Shown: positions 8,214 through 14,138 of the stretch, piece by piece | Position numbering within the stretch: position 1 is the stretch's first letter | How the letters are laid out: every line of letters starts with the position of its first letter | Assembly (NCBI GenBank): GCA_964418755.1 | Contig: CAYQNS010000103.1 | Location: forward strand, 1 to 14,164 | DNA: 14,164 nt | Direction: 5' to 3' | Origin: 4572-123 sp964418755 | GTDB lineage: Bacteria; Desulfobacterota; Desulfobacteria; Desulfobacterales; 4572-123 | Program-made: the position numbers and the translations under genes | The notes under the pieces: model-generated | The model's input: the letters and a program-made list of their open reading frames with translations, nothing else | Databases searched by the model: none | Told to the model about the DNA's origin: nothing

Positions 8214-8384
8214 GCATCCCTCAGTTACCGGTTTGTATTGTTTGCCTAATTTTTCGATGCCGAAAGTTGAAATTAGATAGCGCAATTGAATGCGGCTGTT
8301 TTGCTAATTTTCAATTTCAAGTTTTACTGCCGGGATACAAAATTAATATAGTGTACACTACTTTTGATGTATTATGAGGGATGC
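8214..8384. repeat. 171-bp structured element bounded by 10-bp inverted repeats
   Basis: GCATCCCTCA (8214-8223) and TGAGGGATGC (8375-8384) are perfect inverted repeats bounding a gene-free segment between the kinase and DUF4390 genes. Inside, CTAATTT and AAATTAG pair (about 8246-8276), TTGAAATTAG-like and CTAATTTTCAA-like words pair over about 8263-8323, and a 12-bp palindrome lies near the right end. The architecture resembles a small non-autonomous element (MITE) or a structured leader for the kinase mRNA. No target duplication was identified. Confidence 0.45.
8349..8360. promoter_or_regulatory. 12-bp perfect palindrome, possible operator
   Basis: TAGTGTACACTA is a perfect dyad about 230 bp upstream of the kinase start on the minus strand. 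GTGTAC-type dyads are typical of dimeric repressor sites, but no repressor can be assigned, and it may merely be part of the surrounding repeat element. Confidence 0.3.
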
Positions 8385-8424
8385 CCAATTCCGCTCGGCT
8401 TTTTCCCATGATTGCCGGTGTGTA

Positions 8425-8994
8425 TCAGTAAATGAAATCTATTGTATACCAATCGGTTTCAAAGTCCCATAAAGAAACAAAAAACAGAATATAATGCAGA
8501 TAAAAGGGTAGGGTAAGTTTACTGAGCTCCGCTTTGGCGCGTATTTGATACTGCCGGCCTTTTTCCAGTCCGGCCAGTGGAATAATTTTTAAACTGCTGA
8601 TTTCAGTCATTAGCTTCTGAGCCTCCTGAAACGATTTAACAACGACAGGATCGCTGTTCTTCCATGATCGCTGAATTAAAAATTCTTTTTTCAGGTTATC
8701 ATACTTGATCTTACTGGTAATTCTATTAGTAGCTATTTTTTTGTCCTGCCACATTTTTCTGGTTTGATAAAGGTTAATGATAAGGGAAAAGGAGGTCGGT
8801 ACGCCACTAAAAATGGCTGTATTCATTTTTTCACGGAAAGCACCTTCAATATTCAGATAAAATAACAGGTCATCACGGGTATTCGTGATGATAATATGGG
8901 TCAACTGTGCTTTTTGAGCAGAGGCGGCATCAGAAGCGATCATGAAAATGCAGAGCAGAATGACCCATATTTTACGATTGAATAAAAGTTTCAT
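8425..8994 (-). CDS. DUF4390 domain-containing secreted protein
   Basis: This 189-residue protein begins with a Sec-type signal peptide: basic MKLLFNRK, a hydrophobic core WVILLCIFMIA, then a likely cleavage after ASA (about residue 26). The mature part is predicted to be periplasmic or envelope-associated. The family (PF14334, function unknown) is recognised mainly by its C-terminal block, here LPFYLHYILFFVSLWDF followed by ETDWYTIDFIY (residues 162-189). In related genomes, as I recall, DUF4390 genes sit next to an NtrY/NtrX-like pair, as here, which suggests a part in the signal sensed by that system; this is inference. Length is normal. No clear Shine-Dalgarno is seen before the ATG. The gene is separated from the kinase by 301 bp, more than in a tight operon. 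Confidence 0.85.
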   Translation of the reverse strand: MKLLFNRKIWVILLCIFMIASDAASAQKAQLTHIIITNTRDDLLFYLNIEGAFREKMNTAIFSGVPTSFSLIINLYQTRKMWQDKKIATNRITSKIKYDNLKKEFLIQRSWKNSDPVVVKSFQEAQKLMTEISSLKIIPLAGLEKGRQYQIRAKAELSKLTLPFYLHYILFFVSLWDFETDWYTIDFIY

Positions 8995-9082
8995 ATTTCT
9001 ATTCTTGTTTTAGGCGCTTATATTTAGATCCATACCCAAGTGTCGCATCAGGTAGTTTGCCGGTTTTATTTTAACAGTAAAA

Positions 9083-9264
9083 GCCTTGTACTCAAGGCAA
9101 GGTAAGAGGTTAAGTGGTGCAATTCAAAAAAATAACCGGTGAATGTCTTGTAACTTTTTTGTATTGCACCCGAGCTTAAGTGGCTTTGCCATAAACGTGA
9201 ACGTACACGAGCATGAGCACGAAAGTAAGCTACGCCCTTTGGGGTCGGATATTTCTTGTAACTT
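9083..9264. repeat. Composite repeat region downstream of lpxC: hairpins, direct repeats and a degenerate hexamer array
   Basis: Within the 480-bp gap 8995-9477 are: a perfect hairpin GCCTTG/CAAGGC (9083-9098); a larger inverted repeat GGTGCAATTCAAAAAA (9116-9131) with TTTTTTGTATTGCACC (9155-9170), 15 of 16 matching; five degenerate hexamers ACGTGA, ACGTAC, ACGAGC, ATGAGC, ACGAAA (9195-9224); and an 11-bp direct repeat TCTTGTAACTT (9146-9156 and 9254-9264). No T-run follows the large stem on the minus strand, so it is not a classical terminator. Nothing coding is supported between 9265 and 9477. Confidence 0.55.
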
Positions 9265-9477
9265 GGACTATTGCCCCATGAGCAGGTACAACTATTTTAA
9301 TATACACAAAATAGAATTATAGTGGATGCTCTTTTAAATGGCAAGAAATTTTGATAAAATTGCCGGATGGCCAAAAAACGTCTGACCTGCTGCGGGCTTT
9401 GAGTAAGAATGCAAATATGCCCTGGCGTTTATATCGGATGTTTTGCGCTTTCAGTCAGAATTCGGTTGTTAATTTTG

Positions 9478-10350
9478 TCAGGAGTTTGGGAGAATAAGTG
9501 TTTCCCAGCAATCTTTTTGTGAAAAAATTTTTTTCAGCAAGGCATGGTTAAAGGCGTGTCCGGATTTGAAGGCTTTTACATGCCCTATCAGGGGTAGGCC
9601 AAGAAGAGAAAAATCACCCATACAGTCAAGCATTTTATGGCGTACAAACTCATCTGCATAGCGCAGTCCGCCAGGGTTGAGAATCTTATCTTTGTCTATG
9701 ACAACGACGTTGTCGAGTGATCCGCCTCGGGCCAGGCCGTACATTTTTAAGTACTCATATTCATGCAGAAAGCCAAAAGTGCGGGCCGGGGAAATTTCTT
9801 TTTCAAACACTTTTGCTGAAATATTAAAACAGCTTGTCTGTTTTTTGATTAACGGGTGATCATATTCGATGGAGCAGGTTATTTTATAATTCACCGACGG
9901 GTATATGGCAACGAATTTGCCGTTTTCACGCAGTTCAATGGGTTGTTTTATTTTTAAAAAACATCTGGGAGCGTCCTGCTTTTTGATTCCACCTGATTTG
10001 ATCAGGGATGTAAATGGCTTGGCACTTCCATCCATGATCGGCATTTCGTACCAGTCAAGCTCAACAATGGCATTATCGATTGAAAGTCCTGAAAAGCTGG
10101 CCATAAGATGTTCAATGGTTGAAACAATGCAGCCTTCGGAGCCTATTACCGTTGCCAGGCTAGTATCCACAACTTTATTAAAATGAGCAGATATGCAGGG
10201 CTTGTCCGGAAGATCAGTTCGGATAAATTTGATGCCGTAATTAACGGGCGCCGGTTTGATCGCCAGATTAACCTGTTTGCCGGAGTGAATTCCGACCCCC
10301 GAACAAAAATTCGTCCGGGCCACTGTTTGTTGTTGGTAAGATACTTGCAT
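9478..10350 (-). CDS. lpxC: UDP-3-O-acyl-N-acetylglucosamine deacetylase
   Basis: LpxC removes the N-acetyl group from UDP-3-O-acyl-GlcNAc, the committed, zinc-dependent step of lipid A synthesis in the cytoplasm; its presence indicates a lipopolysaccharide outer membrane. The 290-residue protein has the catalytic E80 and zinc ligand H81 in STIEHLMASF, further zinc ligands H238 and D242 in EFVRHKMLDCMGD, H265 in FKSGHAFNHA, and the substrate-contact loop ARTFGF (189-194). All active-site residues expected from E. coli LpxC are present. The N-terminus (GVGIHSGKQV) also fits. No Shine-Dalgarno is visible before the ATG at 10350. Instead, a 9-codon reading frame with a good ribosome site ends 12 bp upstream in the same frame, suggesting coupled translation. 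Confidence 0.95.
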   Translation of the reverse strand: MQVSYQQQTVARTNFCSGVGIHSGKQVNLAIKPAPVNYGIKFIRTDLPDKPCISAHFNKVVDTSLATVIGSEGCIVSTIEHLMASFSGLSIDNAIVELDWYEMPIMDGSAKPFTSLIKSGGIKKQDAPRCFLKIKQPIELRENGKFVAIYPSVNYKITCSIEYDHPLIKKQTSCFNISAKVFEKEISPARTFGFLHEYEYLKMYGLARGGSLDNVVVIDKDKILNPGGLRYADEFVRHKMLDCMGDFSLLGLPLIGHVKAFKSGHAFNHALLKKIFSQKDCWETLILPNS

Positions 10351-10362
10351 AGTTATTTTGAT

Positions 10363-10392
10363 TTAAAGTTTCCAGTGTCCGGCCAAAGCCAT
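10363..10392 (-). CDS. Possible 9-residue leader peptide upstream of lpxC
   Basis: ATG at 10390-10392 (minus) opens a frame reading MALAGHWKL and stop, with GGGAG (10401-10405) 8 bases upstream. It is in the same frame as lpxC and ends 12 bases before the lpxC ATG, which lacks its own ribosome site. The word CTCGGGAGAAC here is also found before the fau start (230-240). Translation is not demonstrated; it could be chance. Confidence 0.25.
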   Translation of the reverse strand: MALAGHWKL

Positions 10393-10469
10393 AAATCGTT
10401 CTCCCGAGCGACACCTTTTTACATATCATACTTTTAGATGATAGTGTATTGTTTTAGCAACAAAAAAGA

Positions 10470-10498
10470 TTGTTCTTGGCCAAGACGTCTGTTATGAT
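10470..10498 (+). promoter_or_regulatory. Candidate sigma-70 promoter for comM
   Basis: TTGTTC (10470-10475) and TATGAT (10493-10498) are spaced by 17 bp, giving a start near 10505, about 75 bases before the likely GTG start of comM. The -10 box matches 5 of 6 and the -35 box 3 of 6. No convincing opposite promoter for lpxC was found in this 190-bp divergent region. Confidence 0.4.
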
Positions 10499-10579
10499 CC
10501 CATAGGTTTTATTGTTCAAGCTATTGAGTTCACTATTCTTATGGATTCGGTCGCAGATGAAATGCCAAAAGGGGGCAAT

Positions 10580-11299
10580 GTGCTGGCCAAGGTTTTAAGC
10601 AGCGCGGTAATCGGAATAGATGCGTATCTGGTTGAGGTGGAGGTGGATATTGCACAGGGGTTGCCTAATTTTACAACTGTAGGTTTACCTGAAACTGCGG
10701 TTAAGGAAAGCAAGGAAAGGGTGAAGGCGGCCATCAGCAATTCCGGATATCGGTTTCCTGATGATCGGATTACCGTTAATCTTGCACCGGCCAGTATCAA
10801 GAAGGAGGGCACCGGGTTTGATCTGCCCATTGCCTTGGGAATACTGGCTGCCACCCGGGTTATTTCGCAGGAAATTATTTCAAAATACCTTATTTTAGGG
10901 GAATTGTCCCTTGATGGCCGCATTAAATCGGTTAAAGGATCATTGCCAATGGCCCTGGCCGCCCGAGAGGCGGGATATAAGGGAATTATCGTACCATTTA
11001 ACAATGGGCGGGAAGCTTCCGTGGTGAACGGTATTTCCGTGCTTCCGGTCAAAACACTTGCCCAGGTGGTGGATTTTATCCGCGGATTTACCCGGATCAC
11101 ACCGGAGCAGATCGATATTGCGGCAGTATTCAAGCGGCAGCCCGAAAGCCATGTAGATTTTTCGGAAGTCAGGGGCCAGGAACATGTCAAACGGGCCCTG
11201 GAAGTTGCCGCCGCCGGTGGGCATAACCTGCTGATGATGGGGCCCCCGGGGTCGGGTAAAACCATGCTGGCCAGATGTCTTCCAACTATTCTAATTTAA
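10580..11299 (+). CDS. comM: ComM/YifB Mg-chelatase-like AAA+ ATPase, 3'-truncated
   Basis: ComM is a hexameric AAA+ helicase that promotes branch migration during natural transformation and recombination. The N-terminal block LAKVLSSAVIGIDAYLVEVE, then GLPNFTTVGLPETAVKESKE and the IKKEGTGFDLPIALGIL segment (ChlI-like domain), are typical, as is the linker FSEVRGQEHVKRALEVAAAG. The ATPase domain starts normally with Walker A GPPGSGKTMLA, but the frame ends six codons after the next residue at LPTILI-stop, where homologs continue LPTILPPL. Only about 239 of some 510 residues remain, lacking Walker B and everything after it, so the product cannot be an active ATPase. The GTG at 10580 aligns with the family start and has GGGGG 4 bases upstream; an ATG at 10541 would add 13 residues. 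The DNA beyond is AT-rich and unrelated, indicating insertion or rearrangement. Confidence 0.88.
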   Translation: MLAKVLSSAVIGIDAYLVEVEVDIAQGLPNFTTVGLPETAVKESKERVKAAISNSGYRFPDDRITVNLAPASIKKEGTGFDLPIALGILAATRVISQEIISKYLILGELSLDGRIKSVKGSLPMALAAREAGYKGIIVPFNNGREASVVNGISVLPVKTLAQVVDFIRGFTRITPEQIDIAAVFKRQPESHVDFSEVRGQEHVKRALEVAAAGGHNLLMMGPPGSGKTMLARCLPTILI

Positions 11300-11308
11300 T
11301 ACGGCACT

Positions 11309-11337
11309 TATATAACTGTCATTTCGCAAGTTATATA
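11309..11337. repeat. Stem-loop 10 bp past the comM break
   Basis: TATATAACT (11309-11317) and AGTTATATA (11329-11337) are perfect 9-bp inverted repeats around an 11-base loop. Their position at the start of the AT-rich segment makes them a candidate end or attachment-site structure of the inserted DNA. No matching copy was found at the right side of the window. Confidence 0.4.
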
Positions 11338-11457
11338 TCTCTCTAAAAACACACCAAATATCCTTCCTAAAAAGTTTAATCCCTTAATGTTTATCAACTA
11401 TTTTAAAAATTTTTCGATCTCCCTATATAATATAAATATAGACAATTTCACGCAAGC

Positions 11458-11540
11458 AGCTGGTTATAAACACCGGATATTAAAAACCCAGCTTAGCTAT
11501 GAAGAATAATTTTGTTTGGTCATAGCTGAGAATTTATTTT
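11458..11540 (+). terminator. Tandem hairpins, the second followed by T-rich DNA
   Basis: AGCTGG (11458-11463) pairs with CCAGCT (11488-11493). Immediately after, CTTAGCTATGA (11492-11502) pairs with TCATAGCTGAG (11520-11530), one mismatch in 11, followed by AATTTATTTTTT. The second stem could stop transcription entering from comM. The two stems share bases and could be alternative structures. Apart from these hairpins, 11338-11660 shows no gene. Confidence 0.35.
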
Positions 11541-11673
11541 TTACTATACTTTAATAGTACATTAAAAAGCCGTAGAAAATTTATCTTAAGCATCTGTGGT
11601 CATCAAAAGAAGTTTAATTAGTTTTTAGTGGTAGGTTTGTTTTAATTAATTCAGTTTTAGGGAGGTAATCAAA

Positions 11674-11889
11674 ATGGCAGTGGAGCATGAAATAAGAACG
11701 GTAAATGGAAATAAAATGGTAAGCCTCACCCCCATGAAAGCTATTCGTTATCAGTGCTTAGAGTGCATGGGTTGGTATAAAGCCGAAGTTAGAAAATGTA
11801 CAAGCCCATTATGCCCATTGTATCCATATAGAATGGGAAAGAACCCTGAACGTGCAGGAATAGGCGGAAACCCCAATCTTAAGTTATAA
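11674..11889 (+). CDS. Small four-cysteine protein of phage/integrative-element type
   Basis: This 71-residue protein has C28xxC31 in QCLECMG and C42 with C47 in KCTSPLCPLYPYRMGKNP, a spacing that suggests one bound zinc. Small proteins with this pattern (KAIRxxCLxCxG, then CPLYPYRxGKNP) are familiar to me from prophages and integrative elements in many phyla; their function is not known. An excellent ribosome site GGAGGT lies 7 bases before the ATG. It is the first gene after the comM break, and its codons are AT-rich like the surrounding segment and unlike the core genes. It is probably part of the inserted element. A nucleic-acid-binding or regulatory role would be a guess. Confidence 0.75.
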   Translation: MAVEHEIRTVNGNKMVSLTPMKAIRYQCLECMGWYKAEVRKCTSPLCPLYPYRMGKNPERAGIGGNPNLKL

Positions 11890-12086
11890 ATGTTGGTTGT
11901 AAATTAAACGATTTTCTTTTAGGTGTAGTTAGTTATTGGATTAATAAAAAAAGTTTATTTATTTTGTAAAAACCCAACTTAAGTAGGGAGAGAGTTTCAT
12001 TATGGTGCTATATCTCAAAGGGTCTTTATAGTTGCAAGAATTTATATTTCCAATCTTTTACAGCTCAATGCAAATAGCAGGAAAAA

Positions 12087-12974
12087 ATGAATCAAATATA
12101 TGAAAAGCGAACGCCTAAACACATACGTAAAAAAAAACTCGCACAAAGAATAAGGCATGCTGTTGAAGAAAACAGGGGAATAAAAACTTCTGTAAATATT
12201 GAAGAAACAATCGATTGGATTTATTTGTGTAGTGTGGGTAAAAAAAATACCCTAAATGAAGAGGATATAGCAAGTATAGAAAAATTGCTTAGAGATTTGC
12301 CAACCATCCTTAAAAATTATGTCCATATGTCCGCGTTATTAAAAGCAACAAAGGAATTTGGCACAGACTATGACCTTTTGCCTAATGGGAGTTCCCTCAT
12401 TTTCAACATGAGAAGAGAATGCGTTAAAAAAAGCATATCTTTATTAGAAAAAACAAAAGCACAATTGAGAGCTACTTTTAAAAATGAAGTTGGCCCTAAA
12501 AGTGATTATTTTAGTCAACTAAAATGGCTGCAAAAGTCAAAATCAATTCAACAAAACTTAACAAAACGAAATAGGCTCTTATTACCAATTATGAATTGTT
12601 TATACAGAGATAGGCTTAGTTGGAGACAATCTGAGGAATTAGCTAAGAGACTGGGTCTTGGTAAGTATCATAGAACAACAATTTACGGTGAAAAAAGAAA
12701 ATCAAATTTTGTATTAGTTATACCAAATTATAAAAAAATTAGTAATGAACTTAATTGTTCAGTTTCTCTTATTAGAAAGTATATGCAAAGTATAGATTAT
12801 GAAATAGTAAAACCCATAAAGAAGCTTGGGCCTCGAAAACCTATGGTTTATGCATTGGGTTATTACCATAACTTTGAAGACAAGAATGGGCTCCTGTTAA
12901 ATAAAGCTGTTTTTTTTCTGAAAGGATCACCAGAAATAAAATATTCTTTGCAAACTTTTGAGAGAAGCAAATAG
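12087..12974 (+). CDS. Hypothetical basic protein with a possible winged-helix segment
   Basis: I do not recognise this 295-residue protein. It is rich in Lys and Arg, with a strongly basic N-terminus (KHIRKKKLAQRIRH, 11-24) and no signal peptide or membrane segment, so it is probably cytoplasmic and may bind nucleic acid. Residues about 179-200 (SWRQSEELAKRLGLGKYHRT) and 214-236 (NYKKISNELNCSVSLIRKYM) look like helix-turn-helix units. PRKPMVYALGYYH (249-261) could be the beta wing of a winged helix, as in element-encoded regulators or replication proteins. The ATG is preceded by AGGA at a short 4-base spacing. Base composition is AT-rich, like its neighbour, which lies 197 bp upstream. No recombinase, nuclease or polymerase motif is visible. 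It is a complete open frame and very likely real. Confidence 0.65.
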   Translation: MNQIYEKRTPKHIRKKKLAQRIRHAVEENRGIKTSVNIEETIDWIYLCSVGKKNTLNEEDIASIEKLLRDLPTILKNYVHMSALLKATKEFGTDYDLLPNGSSLIFNMRRECVKKSISLLEKTKAQLRATFKNEVGPKSDYFSQLKWLQKSKSIQQNLTKRNRLLLPIMNCLYRDRLSWRQSEELAKRLGLGKYHRTTIYGEKRKSNFVLVIPNYKKISNELNCSVSLIRKYMQSIDYEIVKPIKKLGPRKPMVYALGYYHNFEDKNGLLLNKAVFFLKGSPEIKYSLQTFERSK

Positions 12975-12987
12975 AAAAAGGTCGTAT

Positions 12988-13074
12988 AGTCAAAAATATT
13001 TATATTTTTAAGTTAGAGAAAAAAATATTCTTGAGTTACGTAAAATCAAGAGGTTATAAAAGTCAAAAATATTT
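12988..13074. repeat. 14-bp direct repeat pair
   Basis: AGTCAAAAATATTT occurs at 12988-13001 and again at 13061-13074, just after the hypothetical gene. Between them is a short stem (CTTGA/TCAAG). They could be protein-binding sites or remnants of a duplication; AT-rich sequence makes chance more likely than usual. The stretch 12975-13454 has no supported gene. Confidence 0.35.
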
Positions 13075-13205
13075 TATTGTATGGTTAAATATGAATGTAA
13101 CTTATTAAAATAAAATAAAATAGTTGTATTTGGAGGAATGATAATATCGGGCATACTATAAAGAAACGAATATCCTATATCCCCCTTATAAGGTTATAAG
13201 AAACA

Positions 13206-13297
13206 TTACATTAAATAAAAATTGCGACAACGATAAAACGTGTTGCCTCAGGCAATTTTGATTTAATATAATGTAAAGCGATTTTTTTCAAAAATCG
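13206..13297 (+). ncRNA. Long branched stem-loop followed by a second hairpin, possible structured RNA
   Basis: The 20-base segment 13206-13225 (TTACATT...AAAATTGC) pairs with 13252-13276 (GCAATTTT...AATGTAA) with a bulge of about 5 bases. Its apical part contains ACAACG and CGTGTTG, which can pair again. Directly after is CGATTTTT/AAAAATCG (13279-13297) with a 3-base loop, then a T-rich stretch to about 13320. The pattern fits a small RNA ending in a terminator, or an inverted-repeat remnant of an element. No promoter or family was identified. Confidence 0.3.
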
Positions 13298-13454
13298 TTG
13301 TTTCCTCTCTTTTTTATTTTTTTTGATGGGGGGGGTGGGATAAAAAGCTCCAAATATGGAAAGCTCCATAAAAGGTCCAATATTTAGTTTAATATGTCAT
13401 AAAAAGAAAAAATTTATGTCTCAATGATAATCTATTACGTAATTATTGTCGGGA

Positions 13455-13649
13455 TCAGGTTTTTAGGAGTTTCTTTTTTTTAATCCCGATAAGCCCGGTT
13501 CCAATAAGGATTATGGTCAGGGGTTCGGGAACAGGTGTACTTGAATCAAAGGGACTAATAATAAAACTGCTTGAAATGTTAATTGGGTTATCATATTTAC
13601 CGGAATTTTTTTTTGTAGACAAAAAATTGTTCACAGACCGTTTCTTGTT
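13455..13649 (-). pseudogene. PEP-CTERM sorting-signal protein, C-terminal remnant
   Basis: On the minus strand the last 26 codons spell a complete PEP-CTERM signal: the VPEP motif, a hydrophobic helix LTIILIGTGLIGI, and a basic end KKKKLLKT, then TGA at 13455-13457. Such tails direct exported proteins to exosortase (EpsH/XrtA) for cleavage at the inner membrane, usually in exopolysaccharide-producing Gram-negative bacteria. The preceding residues are Ser/Asn/Lys-rich linker. The frame is open for only 64 codons back to a TGA at 13650-13652, with no ATG, no ribosome site and no signal peptide. Reading through that stop continues only to 13745. It therefore looks like the 3' end of a broken or frameshifted gene. 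Sequencing error in the nine-A run near 13607 cannot be excluded. The exosortase itself is not in this window. Confidence 0.55.
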
Positions 13650-13919
13650 TCAACTCCATAGAAAATTATACCAGCGACATTTTCTCTTGCCGCCCAAGTG
13701 GTATTCCATTAGAAATAAGGCATTACGCCAATTTACAAGGCCGTCTCAAGGAGATTATTAATTATTAATAGTTAGGGGTCCATAGAAGGAAAAAGATAGT
13801 AAAAAATGACAAAAATACAATTGTAATCAAAATGGCGTAAATATAAGAGATTAAAAATAGTGTTATTTGAGGCCTTAAAGGTAAATAAGGAAATAGCAGA
13901 TATCACAGTTGAGAATAGT

Positions 13920-14138
13920 TTATACAAACGAGCCAACGGTTAAAGGCATTCTTGAATGATGTTTATTGTCATCGGAATTAGAGATATGAGCGCCAGTATG
14001 GGCCTTCACCAGGCTCAGCAAAAGTATCCCTTCGATAATATAACTGGTATCTTTGTATATTTCCGGATCTTTAGATGCACGGGAACCGGCTACATTCAAT
14101 ATCTCGATGTTATGTTTCAAAACCCATAAATTCTGATA
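13920..14138 (-). pseudogene. Fragment resembling a putative molybdenum-carrier protein (PF12694)
   Basis: The minus-strand frame contains NIEILNVAGSRASKDPEIY, which resembles the block near the C-terminus of putative molybdenum-carrier (Rossmann-like) proteins, where LNVAGPRxSKxPxIY is typical. This is memory-based recognition, not a search. The frame opens right after a stop at 14139-14141, has no ATG and could start only at TTG (14118-14120). The large N-terminal domain expected upstream is absent, at least for the 23 bases left in the window. The C-terminus ends abruptly after RMPLTVGSFV. It is most likely a gene remnant among other debris in the AT-rich segment; an unrelated short frame is the alternative. 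Confidence 0.35.

Noticed and set aside
9315..9497. 60-codon plus-strand open stretch ending inside the lpxC 3' end
   Set aside because: The composition is protein-like, but there is no ATG near the start, no ribosome site, and the last 20 bases overlap lpxC; no family recognised.
10516..11265. 249-codon minus-strand open frame opposite comM
   Set aside because: It is the antisense of a clear comM coding region, lacks any recognisable family and has unnatural Ser/Arg/Pro composition.
13328..13339. Run of eight G followed by TGGG, considered as a G-quadruplex
   Set aside because: Only one long G run and one GGG are present, not four spaced tracts; more likely a slippage-prone homopolymer.
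13347..13379. Three GCTCCA/GGTCCA words, considered as iterons
   Set aside because: Spacing is uneven (16 then 11) and only six bases are shared; too weak to call a replication origin.
13513..13761. 82-codon plus-strand frame
   Set aside because: It lies opposite the PEP-CTERM signal and has no ribosome site or family features; the minus-strand reading is far more protein-like there.
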